Origin: Bacteroidales bacterium
Lineage (GTDB): Bacteria > Bacteroidota > Bacteroidia > Bacteroidales > UBA932
Assembly (NCBI GenBank): GCA_017464245.1
Contig: JAFUDV010000094.1
Coordinates: 1-46,977, forward strand
Direction: 5' to 3'
Length of the DNA: 46,977 bases
The first letter of the stretch is position 1. Every line of letters starts with the position of its first letter. Position numbers and translations under genes: made by a program. The notes beneath the pieces were generated by a model. The model searched no databases and was not told the DNA's origin. It saw only the letters and a list, made by a program, of their open reading frames with translations. Positions 7,552 to 17,398 of the stretch are shown piece after piece.

Positions 7552-8157
7552 GTGGAAGTGGAATACTTCGACGCATACCGGAGCATCGCGGCCCGGAGCG
7601 AGGGACTGTTCAAGGACAACGGTTCCCGGTTCATTGCGCTCGCCTTCCCTGTGGAAACGGAGGAAGAGGTGCGGGACATCGTCGCCGCCCTCCGGAAGGA
7701 GTACCACGACGCCCGGCACCACTGCTACGCCTACCGGCTGGGATACAAGGGGGACCGGTTCCGGTCGAGCGACGACGGCGAGCCCTCCGGTTCGGCCGGC
7801 CGGCCGATCCTCGGGCAGATCGACTCGATGGGCCTGAGCGACGTCCTCGTCGTGGTGGTGCGGTACTTCGGCGGCATCAAGCTGGGCATCCCGGGCCTCA
7901 TCCGCGCCTACAAGACCTCCACCGCCGATGCCCTGGGACACGCGGAAATCGTGGAAAAGGTGGCGGGGAAGACGTTCCACGTGTGTTTCGACTACTTGTC
8001 CATGAATGCTGTGATGAAAGTCCTCAAGGACCTGGGACTCTCCGCTTCCGGCCAGGAGTTCGGCCTGGACTGCGCGATGGACGTGCGGGTGCGGCTCTCC
8101 CTCGAGGACGATTTCCGGGAAAGGCTCTCGGAAATTGCAAATCTTGAAGAAAAATAA
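7552..8157 (+). CDS. yigZ: YigZ/IMPACT family protein (UPF0029)
   Basis: A 201-residue protein whose N-terminal IMPACT domain is clear (EGLFKDNGSRFIALAFPVETEEEV, DARHHCYAYRLG, SSDDGEPSGSAGRPIL, VVVRYFGGIKLG). The C-terminal ~70 residues are the small ferredoxin-like domain usual for YigZ. Eukaryotic IMPACT restrains the Gcn2 kinase; the bacterial role is not settled. No ATG is available near the expected start, so translation probably begins at GTG 7552 or GTG 7558, giving the usual length of about 200 residues. Candidate promoter elements are TTG at 7522 and TACTTTCG at 7545-7552, which would leave almost no leader. Confidence 0.85.
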   Translation: MEVEYFDAYRSIAARSEGLFKDNGSRFIALAFPVETEEEVRDIVAALRKEYHDARHHCYAYRLGYKGDRFRSSDDGEPSGSAGRPILGQIDSMGLSDVLVVVVRYFGGIKLGIPGLIRAYKTSTADALGHAEIVEKVAGKTFHVCFDYLSMNAVMKVLKDLGLSASGQEFGLDCAMDVRVRLSLEDDFRERLSEIANLEEK

Positions 8158-8214
8158 GGAAAATCAATTTTAAATCATTATCTTTCGTCTTTGAATTGAT
8201 AACACTTTGAAATC

Positions 8215-9288
8215 ATGAAAAAAGTCCATGTCTTCAACGCAGGCCCCTGCCTCCTCCCGCAGGTCGCCATCGACAATGCCGCCCTTGCCCTGAAGGATTT
8301 CAGCGGCACCGGCGTCTCCGTCCTCTCCATCTCCCACCGCACCAAGGAGTGGGATGCCGTGATGGACGGCACCCGGGCCCTCTGGAAGGAACTCCTCCAT
8401 ATCCCGGACACGCACGAGGTCGTCTTCCTGGGCGGCGGCGCCTCCCTCCAGTTCCTGTATGTCGCGATGAACTACCTCGAGAAGAAGGCGGCCTACCTGG
8501 ACACCGGCGTCTGGGCCCACAAGGCCCTCAAGGAGGCCCAGGGCATCGGCGACGCCTACGCCATCGCCTGCTCCAAGGACAAGAACTACACCTATATCCC
8601 GAAGGGCTTCGAGATCCCCGCGGACCTCGACTACCTCCACATCACCACGAACAACACCATCTACGGCACCGAGATCCATGAGGATATCGACTGCCCGTGC
8701 CCGCTCATCGCCGACATGTCCTCCGACATCATGTCCCGTCCGGTCGATGTCTCCAAGTACGACCTCATCTACGGCGGTGCGCAGAAGAACGTCGGCCCTG
8801 CCGGCGTCATCTTCGCCATCATCCGCAAGGACTCCCTGGGCCGCGTGAGCCGCTACATCCCCACGATGCTCGACTACCGCACCCACATCGACAAGCTCTC
8901 CATGTTCAACACCCCGCCCGTGTTCTCCATCTATGTGATGTACGAGACCCTCAAGTGGCTCAAGGGCATCGGCGGCGTGGAGGCCATCCACGAGATCAAC
9001 AAGAAGAAGGCGCAGCTCCTCTATGACGAAATCGACCGCAACCCGCTGTTCGTGGGCACCGCCGCGAAGGAGGACCGCTCCCTGATGAACGTGTGCTTCG
9101 TCATGGCGCCCGGCCATGAGGACCTTCAGGACGAGTTCTTCGCCTTCGCGAAGGAGCACGGTATGATCGGCATCAAGGGCCACCGCTCGGTGGGCGGCTT
9201 CCGCGCCTCCCTGTACAACGCCTGCACCGTCGAGGACGTCCAGGCCCTGGTCGATTGCATGAAGGAATTCGAAGCTTTGAAGAAATAA
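8215..9288 (+). CDS. serC: Phosphoserine aminotransferase
   Basis: A 357-residue PLP enzyme that converts 3-phosphohydroxypyruvate and glutamate to phosphoserine, the second step of serine synthesis. Seen are FNAGPCLLP at the N-terminus, [12 protein letters not shown] for phosphate/PLP contact, [16 protein letters not shown] and the PLP lysine K191 in [12 protein letters not shown]. The C-terminus has the [15 protein letters not shown] motif. It is followed by serA after one base, so the two steps are made from one transcript. Confidence 0.96.
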   Translation: MKKVHVFNAGPCLLPQVAIDNAALALKDFSGTGVSVLSISHRTKEWDAVMDGTRALWKELLHIPDTHEVVFLGGGASLQFLYVAMNYLEKKAAYLDTGVWAHKALKEAQGIGDAYAIACSKDKNYTYIPKGFEIPADLDYLHITTNNTIYGTEIHEDIDCPCPLIADMSSDIMSRPVDVSKYDLIYGGAQKNVGPAGVIFAIIRKDSLGRVSRYIPTMLDYRTHIDKLSMFNTPPVFSIYVMYETLKWLKGIGGVEAIHEINKKKAQLLYDEIDRNPLFVGTAAKEDRSLMNVCFVMAPGHEDLQDEFFAFAKEHGMIGIKGHRSVGGFRASLYNACTVEDVQALVDCMKEFEALKK

Positions 9289-9289
9289 T

Positions 9290-10210
9290 ATGAAAGTCTT
9301 GCTTGCTACCCAGAAGCCCTTCGCCGCCAAGGCGGTGGAGGGAATCGTGAACATCCTCACGGAAGCCGGTCACGAGGTTGTGAAACTCGAGAAGTATCCG
9401 GAACAGAAGGACCTGGTCGCCGCCGTCGCCGACGTGGAGGCCATGATCATCCGTTCCGACAAGGTGACGGCCGAGGTCCTCGCCGCCGCCCCGAAGCTCA
9501 AGATCGTCGTCCGCGCGGGCGCCGGGTTCGACAATGTGGATCTCGCCGCGGCCACGGAGCACGGTGTCGTGGTGATGAACACCCCGGGCCAGAACTCCAA
9601 CGCCGTCGCCGAGCTGGCCCTCGGCCTGATGATCTTCATGGCCCGCACGCACTTCACCCCGGCCACCGGCAGCGAACTGCAGGGCAAGCGCCTGGGCGTC
9701 CAGGCCTACGGTAACGTGGGCCGCCTGGTGGGCCAGAAGGCCAAGGCCCTGGGCATGAGCATCCACGCCCTGGACCCGTTCCTCACCGACGAGCAGATCG
9801 TCGCCGGCGGAGCCGAGCCCGTCCACTCCGTGGAAGAACTCTACGCCGCCTCCGACTACCTCTCCATCCACATCCCGGCCCTGCCGTCCACCATCCGCAG
9901 CATCGGCTACGACCTCATCATGAAGATGCCCAAGGGCGCGACGCTCGTGAACACCGCCCGCAAGGAGGTCATCGACGAGGAAGGCCTGCTGAAGGCCCTG
10001 GAGGAGCGTGAGGACCTCAAGTATGTCACCGACGTCATGCCGGACAACTACGACGAGCTTACCAAGAGGTTCGGTTACCGCGTGTTCGCCACCCCGAAGA
10101 AGATGGGTGCCCAGACCGCCGAGGCCAACGTGAACGCCGGCCTCGCCGCCGCCCGCCAGATCGCGGACTACTTCGCCACCGGCAACACCCGCTTCCAGGT
10201 GAACAAGTAA
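9290..10210 (+). CDS. serA: D-3-phosphoglycerate dehydrogenase, short form without ACT domain
   Basis: A 306-residue NAD-dependent dehydrogenase for the first committed step of serine synthesis. It has the 2-hydroxyacid dehydrogenase fold: RAGAGFDNVDL, NTPGQNSNAVAELALGL, the Rossmann motif YGNVGR and LVNTARKEVIDE. It ends after the catalytic core, with no ACT or ASB regulatory domain, so serine feedback of the E. coli type is not expected. The usual catalytic His position reads TPKKMGAQTAEAN, with Lys270 where most family members have His; I recall the same TPKKMG form in Bacteroides homologues. It is coupled to serC with a one-base gap and followed by a strong terminator. Confidence 0.93.
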   Translation: MKVLLATQKPFAAKAVEGIVNILTEAGHEVVKLEKYPEQKDLVAAVADVEAMIIRSDKVTAEVLAAAPKLKIVVRAGAGFDNVDLAAATEHGVVVMNTPGQNSNAVAELALGLMIFMARTHFTPATGSELQGKRLGVQAYGNVGRLVGQKAKALGMSIHALDPFLTDEQIVAGGAEPVHSVEELYAASDYLSIHIPALPSTIRSIGYDLIMKMPKGATLVNTARKEVIDEEGLLKALEEREDLKYVTDVMPDNYDELTKRFGYRVFATPKKMGAQTAEANVNAGLAAARQIADYFATGNTRFQVNK

Positions 10211-10229
10211 TCCCGCTCCGCGCGGAGAA

Positions 10230-10275
10230 AAAGCAAAGGCGCCGGAACCTTTACGGATTCCGGCGCCTTCGCTTT
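10230..10275. terminator. Bidirectional terminator after serA
   Basis: An 18-base stem (arms 10230-10247 and 10258-10275) centred on AAGGCGCCGGAA / TTCCGGCGCCTT, one mismatch, 10-base loop. A/T runs at the outer ends serve both strands. It separates serA from the convergent barrel-protein gene. Confidence 0.85.
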
Positions 10276-10284
10276 GTCAGGGGC

Positions 10285-11040
10285 TCAGAAGAGGATGCTT
10301 GCGCCGAGGTTGAGGGAAAAGAGCCAGTGCGGCGTCTTGGTCACGGGCGCTCCGACCGGACGGTCCGTCAGCGGGTCGATGGCCTGGAAATAATCGGAGA
10401 CATTCCCCGTGATGAGGTAGTGGAAGGCCGGCGTGACATCCAGGCTCAGGCGCCAGACCGGGATGCTGATGGTGAAGCCGGCGTCGGCCGTGGCGTAGAA
10501 CCGGCGGTTCAGGCGGATCCCGTCATCACCATAACGGTCGGACGAGGTCAGGCGTCCGGTGTGTCCGTCCCCGAACAGGTATCCCGGGGTGATGCCGACG
10601 AAGCCTTCTGCCCGGCGGAAGACCGTCAGCAGGGCGTTCAGAAGGAGGTCGCCGCCGATCCGGTCCGCCTGTCCGGTCGCCCCGTCCCGGACGATGTCTT
10701 CCATGGACCGGACAGCCATGTTTGGCAGCGTTTCGTCAAAACCGTAGGTCCGGGACCGCCAGACGGCGGCCAGCGGCAGTCCCGCGAAATCCTGGATCCC
10801 GCAGTGCTCCGGCGCATATTGCACGCCGCCCCGCACGCCCCACCGAGTTCCGATCCGACGGGTGTAGGAGAGGGTGAGGACATTCCATTCACCGGCGCTG
10901 CCGGCATGGTCGGAGTCCATCATCGTCTGCATGCCCCATTCGGCCCGAACCGTGTTCCATGCAAAGTTGGGATTGAATGCGGTCTGCGCCTGTGCGGAGA
11001 CGGCCAGGCACAGAAAAAGGAGGAACGCGAATCTTTTCAT
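10285..11040 (-). CDS. Putative outer-membrane beta-barrel protein
   Basis: A 251-residue protein with a clear signal peptide (RFAFLLFLCLAVSAQAQ). The mature part alternates short amphipathic strands with Gly/Tyr/Asp turns (WNVLTLSYTRRIGTRWGVRGGVQY, RFYATADAGFTISIPVWRLSLDVTPAFHYLI) and ends in a strand with a terminal Phe (LNLGASILF), the usual outer-membrane barrel signature. I do not recognise a named family. It lies 36 bases downstream of the DUF1015 gene on the same strand and may be read through from it. It could be a porin-like or assembly-related barrel; nothing in the sequence points to a substrate. Confidence 0.6.
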   Translation of the reverse strand: MKRFAFLLFLCLAVSAQAQTAFNPNFAWNTVRAEWGMQTMMDSDHAGSAGEWNVLTLSYTRRIGTRWGVRGGVQYAPEHCGIQDFAGLPLAAVWRSRTYGFDETLPNMAVRSMEDIVRDGATGQADRIGGDLLLNALLTVFRRAEGFVGITPGYLFGDGHTGRLTSSDRYGDDGIRLNRRFYATADAGFTISIPVWRLSLDVTPAFHYLITGNVSDYFQAIDPLTDRPVGAPVTKTPHWLFSLNLGASILF

Positions 11041-11076
11041 AGCGCTCCTCCTCGCTGCAAGAATAATGCCCTGGGG

Positions 11077-12339
11077 CTACTTCAGTTCATGGATCGCCAG
11101 GCCGCTGCGAAGCTTGGGCTCGAACCAGGTGGTCTTGGGCGGCATGATGTTGCCGGTGTCGGCGATATTGATCAGTTGCTGCATGGAGACCGGATACAGG
11201 GCGAAGGCGACCTTCATCTCGCCGGAATCCACGCGGCGGGCGAGTTCGCCGAGCCCACGGATACCGCCCACGAAGTCGATGCGCTTGTCGGTGCGGAGGT
11301 CCTTGATGCCCAGCAGTTTGTCCAGCACGAGGTTGGACAGGATCGTGACGTCCAGGACGCCGATCGGGTCGTTGTCGTCATAGCGGCCGGGTTTGGCGGT
11401 GAGGCTGTACCACTTGTCGCCGAGGTACATGGAGAAATTGTGCAGGGCGGTGGGGGCGAAGGGCTTCGCCGGGCGGCCGCAGCGCGGCTTGGTGGCGAGG
11501 CTCACCTCGAAATCCTCCTCCAGGGCCTTCAGGAAGTCCTCCGGCGTGAAACCGTTCAGGTCCTTCACCACGCGGTTGTAGTCGATGATGGCGAGCTCGC
11601 TCTCGGGGAAGCACACGGCCATGAAGTAGTTGTATTCCTCGTTGCCGGTGTGGTTCGGGTTCTGCGCCCGCTTCTCGGCGCCCACGCGGGCGGCCGCGGC
11701 GGTGCGGTGGTGGCCGTCGGCCACGTAAAACGCATCGACCTGGGTGGTGAAGATCTCCGTGATCCGGGCAATCGTGGCGTCGTCGTCGATCACCCAGAAG
11801 GTGTGGGTGAACTTGTTCTCGTCCACGAACTTGTATTCGGGCTTGCCGGACGCGGACTTGGCCACGATGGCGTTCAGTTCCGCGTTGTCCTTGAAGGCGA
11901 AGAAGACCGGCTCGATGTTCGCGTTCTGGATGCGGACATGGACCATGCGGTCGTCCTCCTTGTCCTTGCGGGTGAGTTCGTGCTTCTTGATGATGCCTTC
12001 GGCGTAGTCGTCGGTATGGGCGCACAGGACGATGCCGAACTGGGTGCGCTTGCCCATGGTCTGGGCATAGACATAGTACATGGGCTTCGGGTCCTGGACC
12101 AGCCAGCCCTTCTCGCGCCAGGTCTTGAAGTTCTCCACGGCCTTGTCGTAGGTGCGCTGTTCGTGCTCGCCGGCGATGGGGGCGAAGTCGATCTCGGGCT
12201 TGGTGATATGCAGGAGGGACTTCTCGCCGGCCATGGCGAGGGCCTCTTCGGAGTTCAGGACGTCATACGGGGGGGCGGCCACTTCGGTGACCAGGTTCTT
12301 CGGCGGGCGGATGGCCGCAAAGGGTTTTACTCTTACCAT
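11077..12339 (-). CDS. DUF1015 family protein
   Basis: A 420-residue protein matching DUF1015 from its start (MVRVKPFAAIRPP, VAAPPYDVLNSEEA) through YYVYAQTMGKRTQFGIV, YVADGHHRTAAAARVG and the C-terminal FALYPVSMQQLINIADTGNIMPPKTTWFEPKLRSGL. The YVADGHHR motif resembles the ParB/sulfiredoxin-type nucleotide site. In Bacteroidetes I recall this gene near serC and serA, as here, which suggests a link to serine or phosphoserine metabolism; the activity is not established by the sequence. The -7 box at 12377-12370 drives it. Confidence 0.88.
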   Translation of the reverse strand: MVRVKPFAAIRPPKNLVTEVAAPPYDVLNSEEALAMAGEKSLLHITKPEIDFAPIAGEHEQRTYDKAVENFKTWREKGWLVQDPKPMYYVYAQTMGKRTQFGIVLCAHTDDYAEGIIKKHELTRKDKEDDRMVHVRIQNANIEPVFFAFKDNAELNAIVAKSASGKPEYKFVDENKFTHTFWVIDDDATIARITEIFTTQVDAFYVADGHHRTAAAARVGAEKRAQNPNHTGNEEYNYFMAVCFPESELAIIDYNRVVKDLNGFTPEDFLKALEEDFEVSLATKPRCGRPAKPFAPTALHNFSMYLGDKWYSLTAKPGRYDDNDPIGVLDVTILSNLVLDKLLGIKDLRTDKRIDFVGGIRGLGELARRVDSGEMKVAFALYPVSMQQLINIADTGNIMPPKTTWFEPKLRSGLAIHELK

Positions 12340-12369
12340 GATGGGTTAATAGCTATGTGGATTAGTTTT

Positions 12370-12377
12370 CAAAGATA
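12370..12377 (-). promoter_or_regulatory. -7 box (TATCTTTG) for the DUF1015 gene
   Basis: The minus strand reads TATCTTTG, a perfect match to the Bacteroidetes -7 box, 31 bases upstream of the ATG at 12339. Confidence 0.55.
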
Positions 12378-12466
12378 GCCATTTTTCCCGTATTTTCAGA
12401 CAGGGACCGTAAAAATTCGAGACCTTTCCGGGTCCTCGTCCGTCTCCGGGGCCGGTTCCGGTCTTT

Positions 12467-12510
12467 ATCCGTCTGCTTTTTGTTTAGACGGATGTCCTTC
12501 CGTAACTTGC
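12467..12510 (+). promoter_or_regulatory. Promoter with embedded dyad for the tandem-HTH gene
   Basis: TTTG at 12479-12482 (-33) and TAACTTGC at 12503-12510 (a weak -7 match) are 20 bases apart, with the ATG 24 bases further on. A perfect 8-bp dyad, ATCCGTCT (12467-12474) and AGACGGAT (12486-12493), straddles the -33 element. This is the layout of an operator; because the downstream gene encodes a small DNA-binding protein, autoregulation is a reasonable guess. Confidence 0.4.
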
Positions 12511-12533
12511 AGGCGTCAAAAAACGTATTGTGT

Positions 12534-12923
12534 ATGAGAACTTTCTTCCTTACGCCCGAGCAGTACGGGCAGATGAAACAGCGCTACGGGCGCTTCAACG
12601 AACCCTGGACCGAAGACGAAGTGGCCGAGCTCCGGCAGATGGCCGGGGACGGTGTTCCACGCAGTGAGATGGCCTCCCAGCTGGGCCGCTCCCCGAATGC
12701 CGTCCGGATGAAGCTCCAGTCCCTGGGCCTGTATATGCCCCAGCCTGCCGCCCGCCCCTGGACGGAGGACGACGAGCGCCGCCTAGTGGACCTCTATCGC
12801 TCCGGCACCTCGTTCGCGGACCTCGCCACCGCCTTCGGCCGCTCCGAGCGCGCCATCCTGACGCGCCTCGTCCGCCTCCGTGCCGCCTTCCTGCCGGAGA
12901 CAGGAGAACACTCCGTCCAGTAA
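12534..12923 (+). CDS. Small protein with two Myb/SANT-like helix-turn-helix repeats
   Basis: A 129-residue protein starting MRTFFLTPEQYGQMKQRYGRF. Two similar ~45-residue units follow: EPWTEDEVAELRQMAGDGVPRSEMASQLGRSPNAVRMKLQSLG and RPWTEDDERRLVDLYRSGTSFADLATAFGRSERAILTRLVRL, joined by YMPQPAA. Each begins with the WTEDE/WTEDD pattern of Myb-like domains and ends in a recognition-helix-like segment. This points to a DNA-binding protein with a two-part site. In-frame codons upstream to 12480 are probably untranslated because the promoter lies within them. No ligand domain is present. It is not linked to a clear partner gene; the transposase 186 bases downstream has its own AT-rich leader. Confidence 0.65.
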   Translation: MRTFFLTPEQYGQMKQRYGRFNEPWTEDEVAELRQMAGDGVPRSEMASQLGRSPNAVRMKLQSLGLYMPQPAARPWTEDDERRLVDLYRSGTSFADLATAFGRSERAILTRLVRLRAAFLPETGEHSVQ

Positions 12924-12946
12924 CCGAGGATTCCGCCTGCCCCTGA

Positions 12947-13013
12947 GTGGTTTGGTACGATTATTTTGCAATTACCTGAAAACTAGATGTATACTATTTT
13001 GCTGTACCAAACC
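12947..13013. repeat. 67-bp dyad element upstream of the RAYT-like gene
   Basis: Outer arms GGTTTGGTAC (12949-12958) and GTACCAAACC (13004-13013) are perfectly complementary and enclose an AT-rich 45-base centre. Nearly the same left end, GTGGTTTSGTACGA, recurs at 14053 (13 of 14 bases), where a 68-bp dyad sits on the other side of the transposase gene. Confidence 0.65.
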
Positions 13014-13109
13014 CCTTCTTTTTGAGGCATGCTTCGTACACCCTTCTCCTTATCTGGTTGTTTATAAGCAATATACACTTATCGTTGTACTTAACCCCGT
13101 CAATCCTTC

Positions 13110-13997
13110 ATGCGAATAACCGAATTCAAGGATCCGTTTACCGGTCGGACCGGCATTTATCTGTTCACCCTGGACCATCTGGAGCGCCAGTTGATATTCC
13201 GGAACGACTCGGATTTTGTCTTTGGGGTGAACACCCTCGCTCTCGGTGTTCTGAAGCACAAGGTCCGTGTCCTGTGCTATGCCTTGATGGATAATCATAT
13301 CCATCTTCTTCTGGCAGGAACGTATCCGGCGTGCCTGGCGTATTATCGATGGGTGCTCCATCGCCTGGCTTTGATGCTCGGGCATCGGTATGGCGTCTCC
13401 GGAGTCCTCAGATGGAAAGCGTCCGATATCCAGGCCGTTACGGATGACCGGATGCTCTTGAATGAAGTCTGTTATCTGCTCCGGAATGGATACAAGGCAA
13501 GGATCGACAGTCCTTTCACCTATCGTTGGACTCCTTTCGAGTGCTATTTCAATCCGTATCTTCCCTTGTTGAGGGGAGACGCGCTGCCGACCGGTCGGGA
13601 AGGGAAGAGGGTGTTCTGTACGCAGGAACCCTTTCCTTCCGACTGGGAGCAGGTGGGCGGCCGTATCCTGAACAAGTTTTTCGTGGATTATCGCGCCGTT
13701 GAGCAGCGTATTGGAAGCGGCTTGGTCCTGTTCGACCGTCTGCGCCGGTATGACCTCGAATCCATCGTGGCAGAAACGCACGGTGTCGCAGAGCGTATAA
13801 CCTTTACCGACAGTGAGATGCAGGAGAAGATCCGGACCCTTTGCCGGAACGAATGGCATGTTGACTCCCTGCACCAGTTGGGGCGGAAGGATCTTTTGCG
13901 CCTGGCCCGGACGCTGGCCCATCGCCACGGCGCATCCAAAAAACAGATTTCCCGTTTGCTGGGTATCGATCCGGCCGTTCTCGAGACGGCGTTGTAA
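13110..13997 (+). CDS. REP-associated tyrosine transposase-like protein (Y1/HUH, RAYT type)
   Basis: A 295-residue protein with the Y1_Tnp signature: the metal-binding pair H63 and H65 in ALMDNHIHLLLAG and a candidate catalytic tyrosine Y122 in EVCYLLRNGYKARI. The C-terminal ~60 residues look like an added helical DNA-binding tail (KKQISRLLGIDPAVLETAL). Such enzymes nick and join single strands at short hairpins. Unlike IS200/IS605 transposases it is a single-copy gene without TnpB, as is typical of RAYTs that act on dispersed REP hairpins. Codons are visibly richer in A/T at the third position (tat, gat, ttg) than those of neighbouring genes, consistent with separate ancestry. Dyads lie at 12947-13013, 14053-14120 and 14137-14199. 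Activity is inferred. Confidence 0.82.
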   Translation: MRITEFKDPFTGRTGIYLFTLDHLERQLIFRNDSDFVFGVNTLALGVLKHKVRVLCYALMDNHIHLLLAGTYPACLAYYRWVLHRLALMLGHRYGVSGVLRWKASDIQAVTDDRMLLNEVCYLLRNGYKARIDSPFTYRWTPFECYFNPYLPLLRGDALPTGREGKRVFCTQEPFPSDWEQVGGRILNKFFVDYRAVEQRIGSGLVLFDRLRRYDLESIVAETHGVAERITFTDSEMQEKIRTLCRNEWHVDSLHQLGRKDLLRLARTLAHRHGASKKQISRLLGIDPAVLETAL

Positions 13998-14052
13998 CCT
14001 TTCTGCCTGAAAACCGAAGATTCTTACCCGGCCTATTTACCGAAACGACGGG

Positions 14053-14120
14053 GTGGTTTCGTACGAGAATCACTCAGACGTATTGATTATCAATAAGTTG
14101 TGTGCTGAGCGTACTAAACC
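14053..14120. repeat. 68-bp dyad element downstream of the RAYT-like gene
   Basis: The left end GTGGTTTCGTACGA and right arm GTACTAAACC (14111-14120) mirror the element on the other side of the gene, with one or two mismatches. The centre contains its own palindrome, ATTGATTATCAAT. The element starts 56 bases after the transposase stop codon. Confidence 0.6.
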
Positions 14121-14136
14121 GCCCGAATAAAGAGAG

Positions 14137-14199
14137 GGCTTGGTACGGAACGAATTGTAATTGATTGAAAAATAGATGGTTCCGATATATCCCGTACGA
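14137..14199. repeat. Degenerate third dyad element
   Basis: GGGCTTGGTACGG (14137-14148) and CCGTACGAA (14192-14200) keep the GTAC arm tips, and an inner pair, GGAAC/GTTCC, also matches. Its left arm can alternatively pair with the right arm of the preceding element (GTACTAAACC, GCCC), so the two form a tandem of alternating arms. It ends at the C-tract before the recQ stop codon. Confidence 0.4.
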
Positions 14200-14209
14200 A
14201 TTCCCCCCC

Positions 14210-16405
<2,196 letters not shown>

Positions 16406-16558
16406 AGTCCGGTGCTTTGGACACCAATATAGTGAAATCCCGGAACAAATCCAAATCTTGCGGGCCGTTTTCGTTGAAAAAAGATAGGATTCGGCGGCAT
16501 TTCCTGACAAAACCATACTCTTGTTGAAAAAAATTGGGACGGATTCCGAAAAAAGAGT

Positions 16559-16566
16559 TAACTTTG
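16559..16566 (+). promoter_or_regulatory. -7 box (TAACTTTG) for the FKBP/DUF3127 operon
   Basis: TAACTTTG matches TAnnTTTG, with TTGGGA about 22 bases upstream as a possible -33 element. The ATG is 61 bases downstream. The rest of the 222-base gap to recQ is AT-rich with no recognisable feature and no clear recQ promoter. Confidence 0.5.
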
Positions 16567-16627
16567 CAGGATAGCGGTTGATAATCAGCCGTTATATGGA
16601 AAGACAACTTTGTAAAGTATCATAAAA

Positions 16628-17395
16628 ATGAAGATTTCCCATCTTTTCGCCATCGCGTCGGCCGCTGTGCTGACGGTGGCTTGCGGCACCCCCGCCGCCG
16701 AAGGAAGCAAGGAAGTGCGCGACCTGCTTCCCAACAAGGCCCAGATCGACTCCACCAGCTACCTGGTGGGCGTGAACTTCGGCTCCTGGATCAAGGGCAA
16801 CGACTTCGGTGACCTCAACTACGACCAGATGATCAAGGGCATCAAGGACTTCATCAACGCCAAGGGCACTCCTCAGGACTCCACCTTCGGCAAGCAGTTC
16901 AAGATCGACCCCAACGAGATGAACACCGTCCTCGACGGCTTCATCCAGAAGCGTCGCGCCTACACCGGTGCCCTGAACAAGGAGAAGGGCTCGGACTTCA
17001 TCGCGAAGTTCCTCCAGGAGGAAGGCGCTGTCCAGACCGAGAGCGGCCTCGCCTACAAGATCATCGAGCAGGGCAACGACAAGAAGGCCGTCTCCGACAA
17101 GGACACCGTGTGGGTGAACTACAAGGGCGCCCTCATCGACGGCACCGTGTTCGACCAGAACGATGACATCAACTTCACCCTCAACCGGGTCATCAAGGGC
17201 TGGGGCGAAGGCATGAAGCTCGTCGGCGAAGGCGGCAAGATCAAGCTCGTCATCCCCGGTGACCTCGCTTACGGCGAGTACGGCACCCGCGGCATCGCCC
17301 CGAACTCCACCCTCGTCTTCGACGTGGACCTGAACAAGGTCGGCACCTTCGTGGAGCCCGCCGAGGAGCCTGCGAAACCCGCCAAGAAGAAGTAA
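16628..17395 (+). CDS. FKBP-type peptidyl-prolyl isomerase lipoprotein
   Basis: A 255-residue protein with a lipoprotein signal ending LTVAC, so it is anchored to a membrane facing the periplasm. An N-terminal helical dimerisation region (about 35-135) of the FkpA/Mip kind precedes the FKBP domain at about 135-245, which shows VWVNYKGALIDGTVFDQ, VIKGWGEGMKLVGEGGKIKLVIPGDLAYGEYG and IAPNSTLVFDVDL. The tail is a short Pro/Lys/Glu linker. It should speed proline isomerisation in exported proteins. The DUF3127 gene starts 3 bases after its stop. Confidence 0.9.
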   Translation: MKISHLFAIASAAVLTVACGTPAAEGSKEVRDLLPNKAQIDSTSYLVGVNFGSWIKGNDFGDLNYDQMIKGIKDFINAKGTPQDSTFGKQFKIDPNEMNTVLDGFIQKRRAYTGALNKEKGSDFIAKFLQEEGAVQTESGLAYKIIEQGNDKKAVSDKDTVWVNYKGALIDGTVFDQNDDINFTLNRVIKGWGEGMKLVGEGGKIKLVIPGDLAYGEYGTRGIAPNSTLVFDVDLNKVGTFVEPAEEPAKPAKKK

Positions 17396-17398
17396 GAC

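Noticed and set aside
13062-13928. A 288-codon minus-strand frame opposite the RAYT-like gene.
   Set aside because: The plus strand holds the HUH and Tyr motifs. The reverse frame covers the same DNA without motifs.
13110-13997. Complete IS200/IS605 insertion sequence.
   Set aside because: No TnpB, no typical subterminal hairpin with TTAC-type cleavage site recognised, and the protein is longer than IS200 TnpA with a C-terminal extension, fitting a RAYT better.
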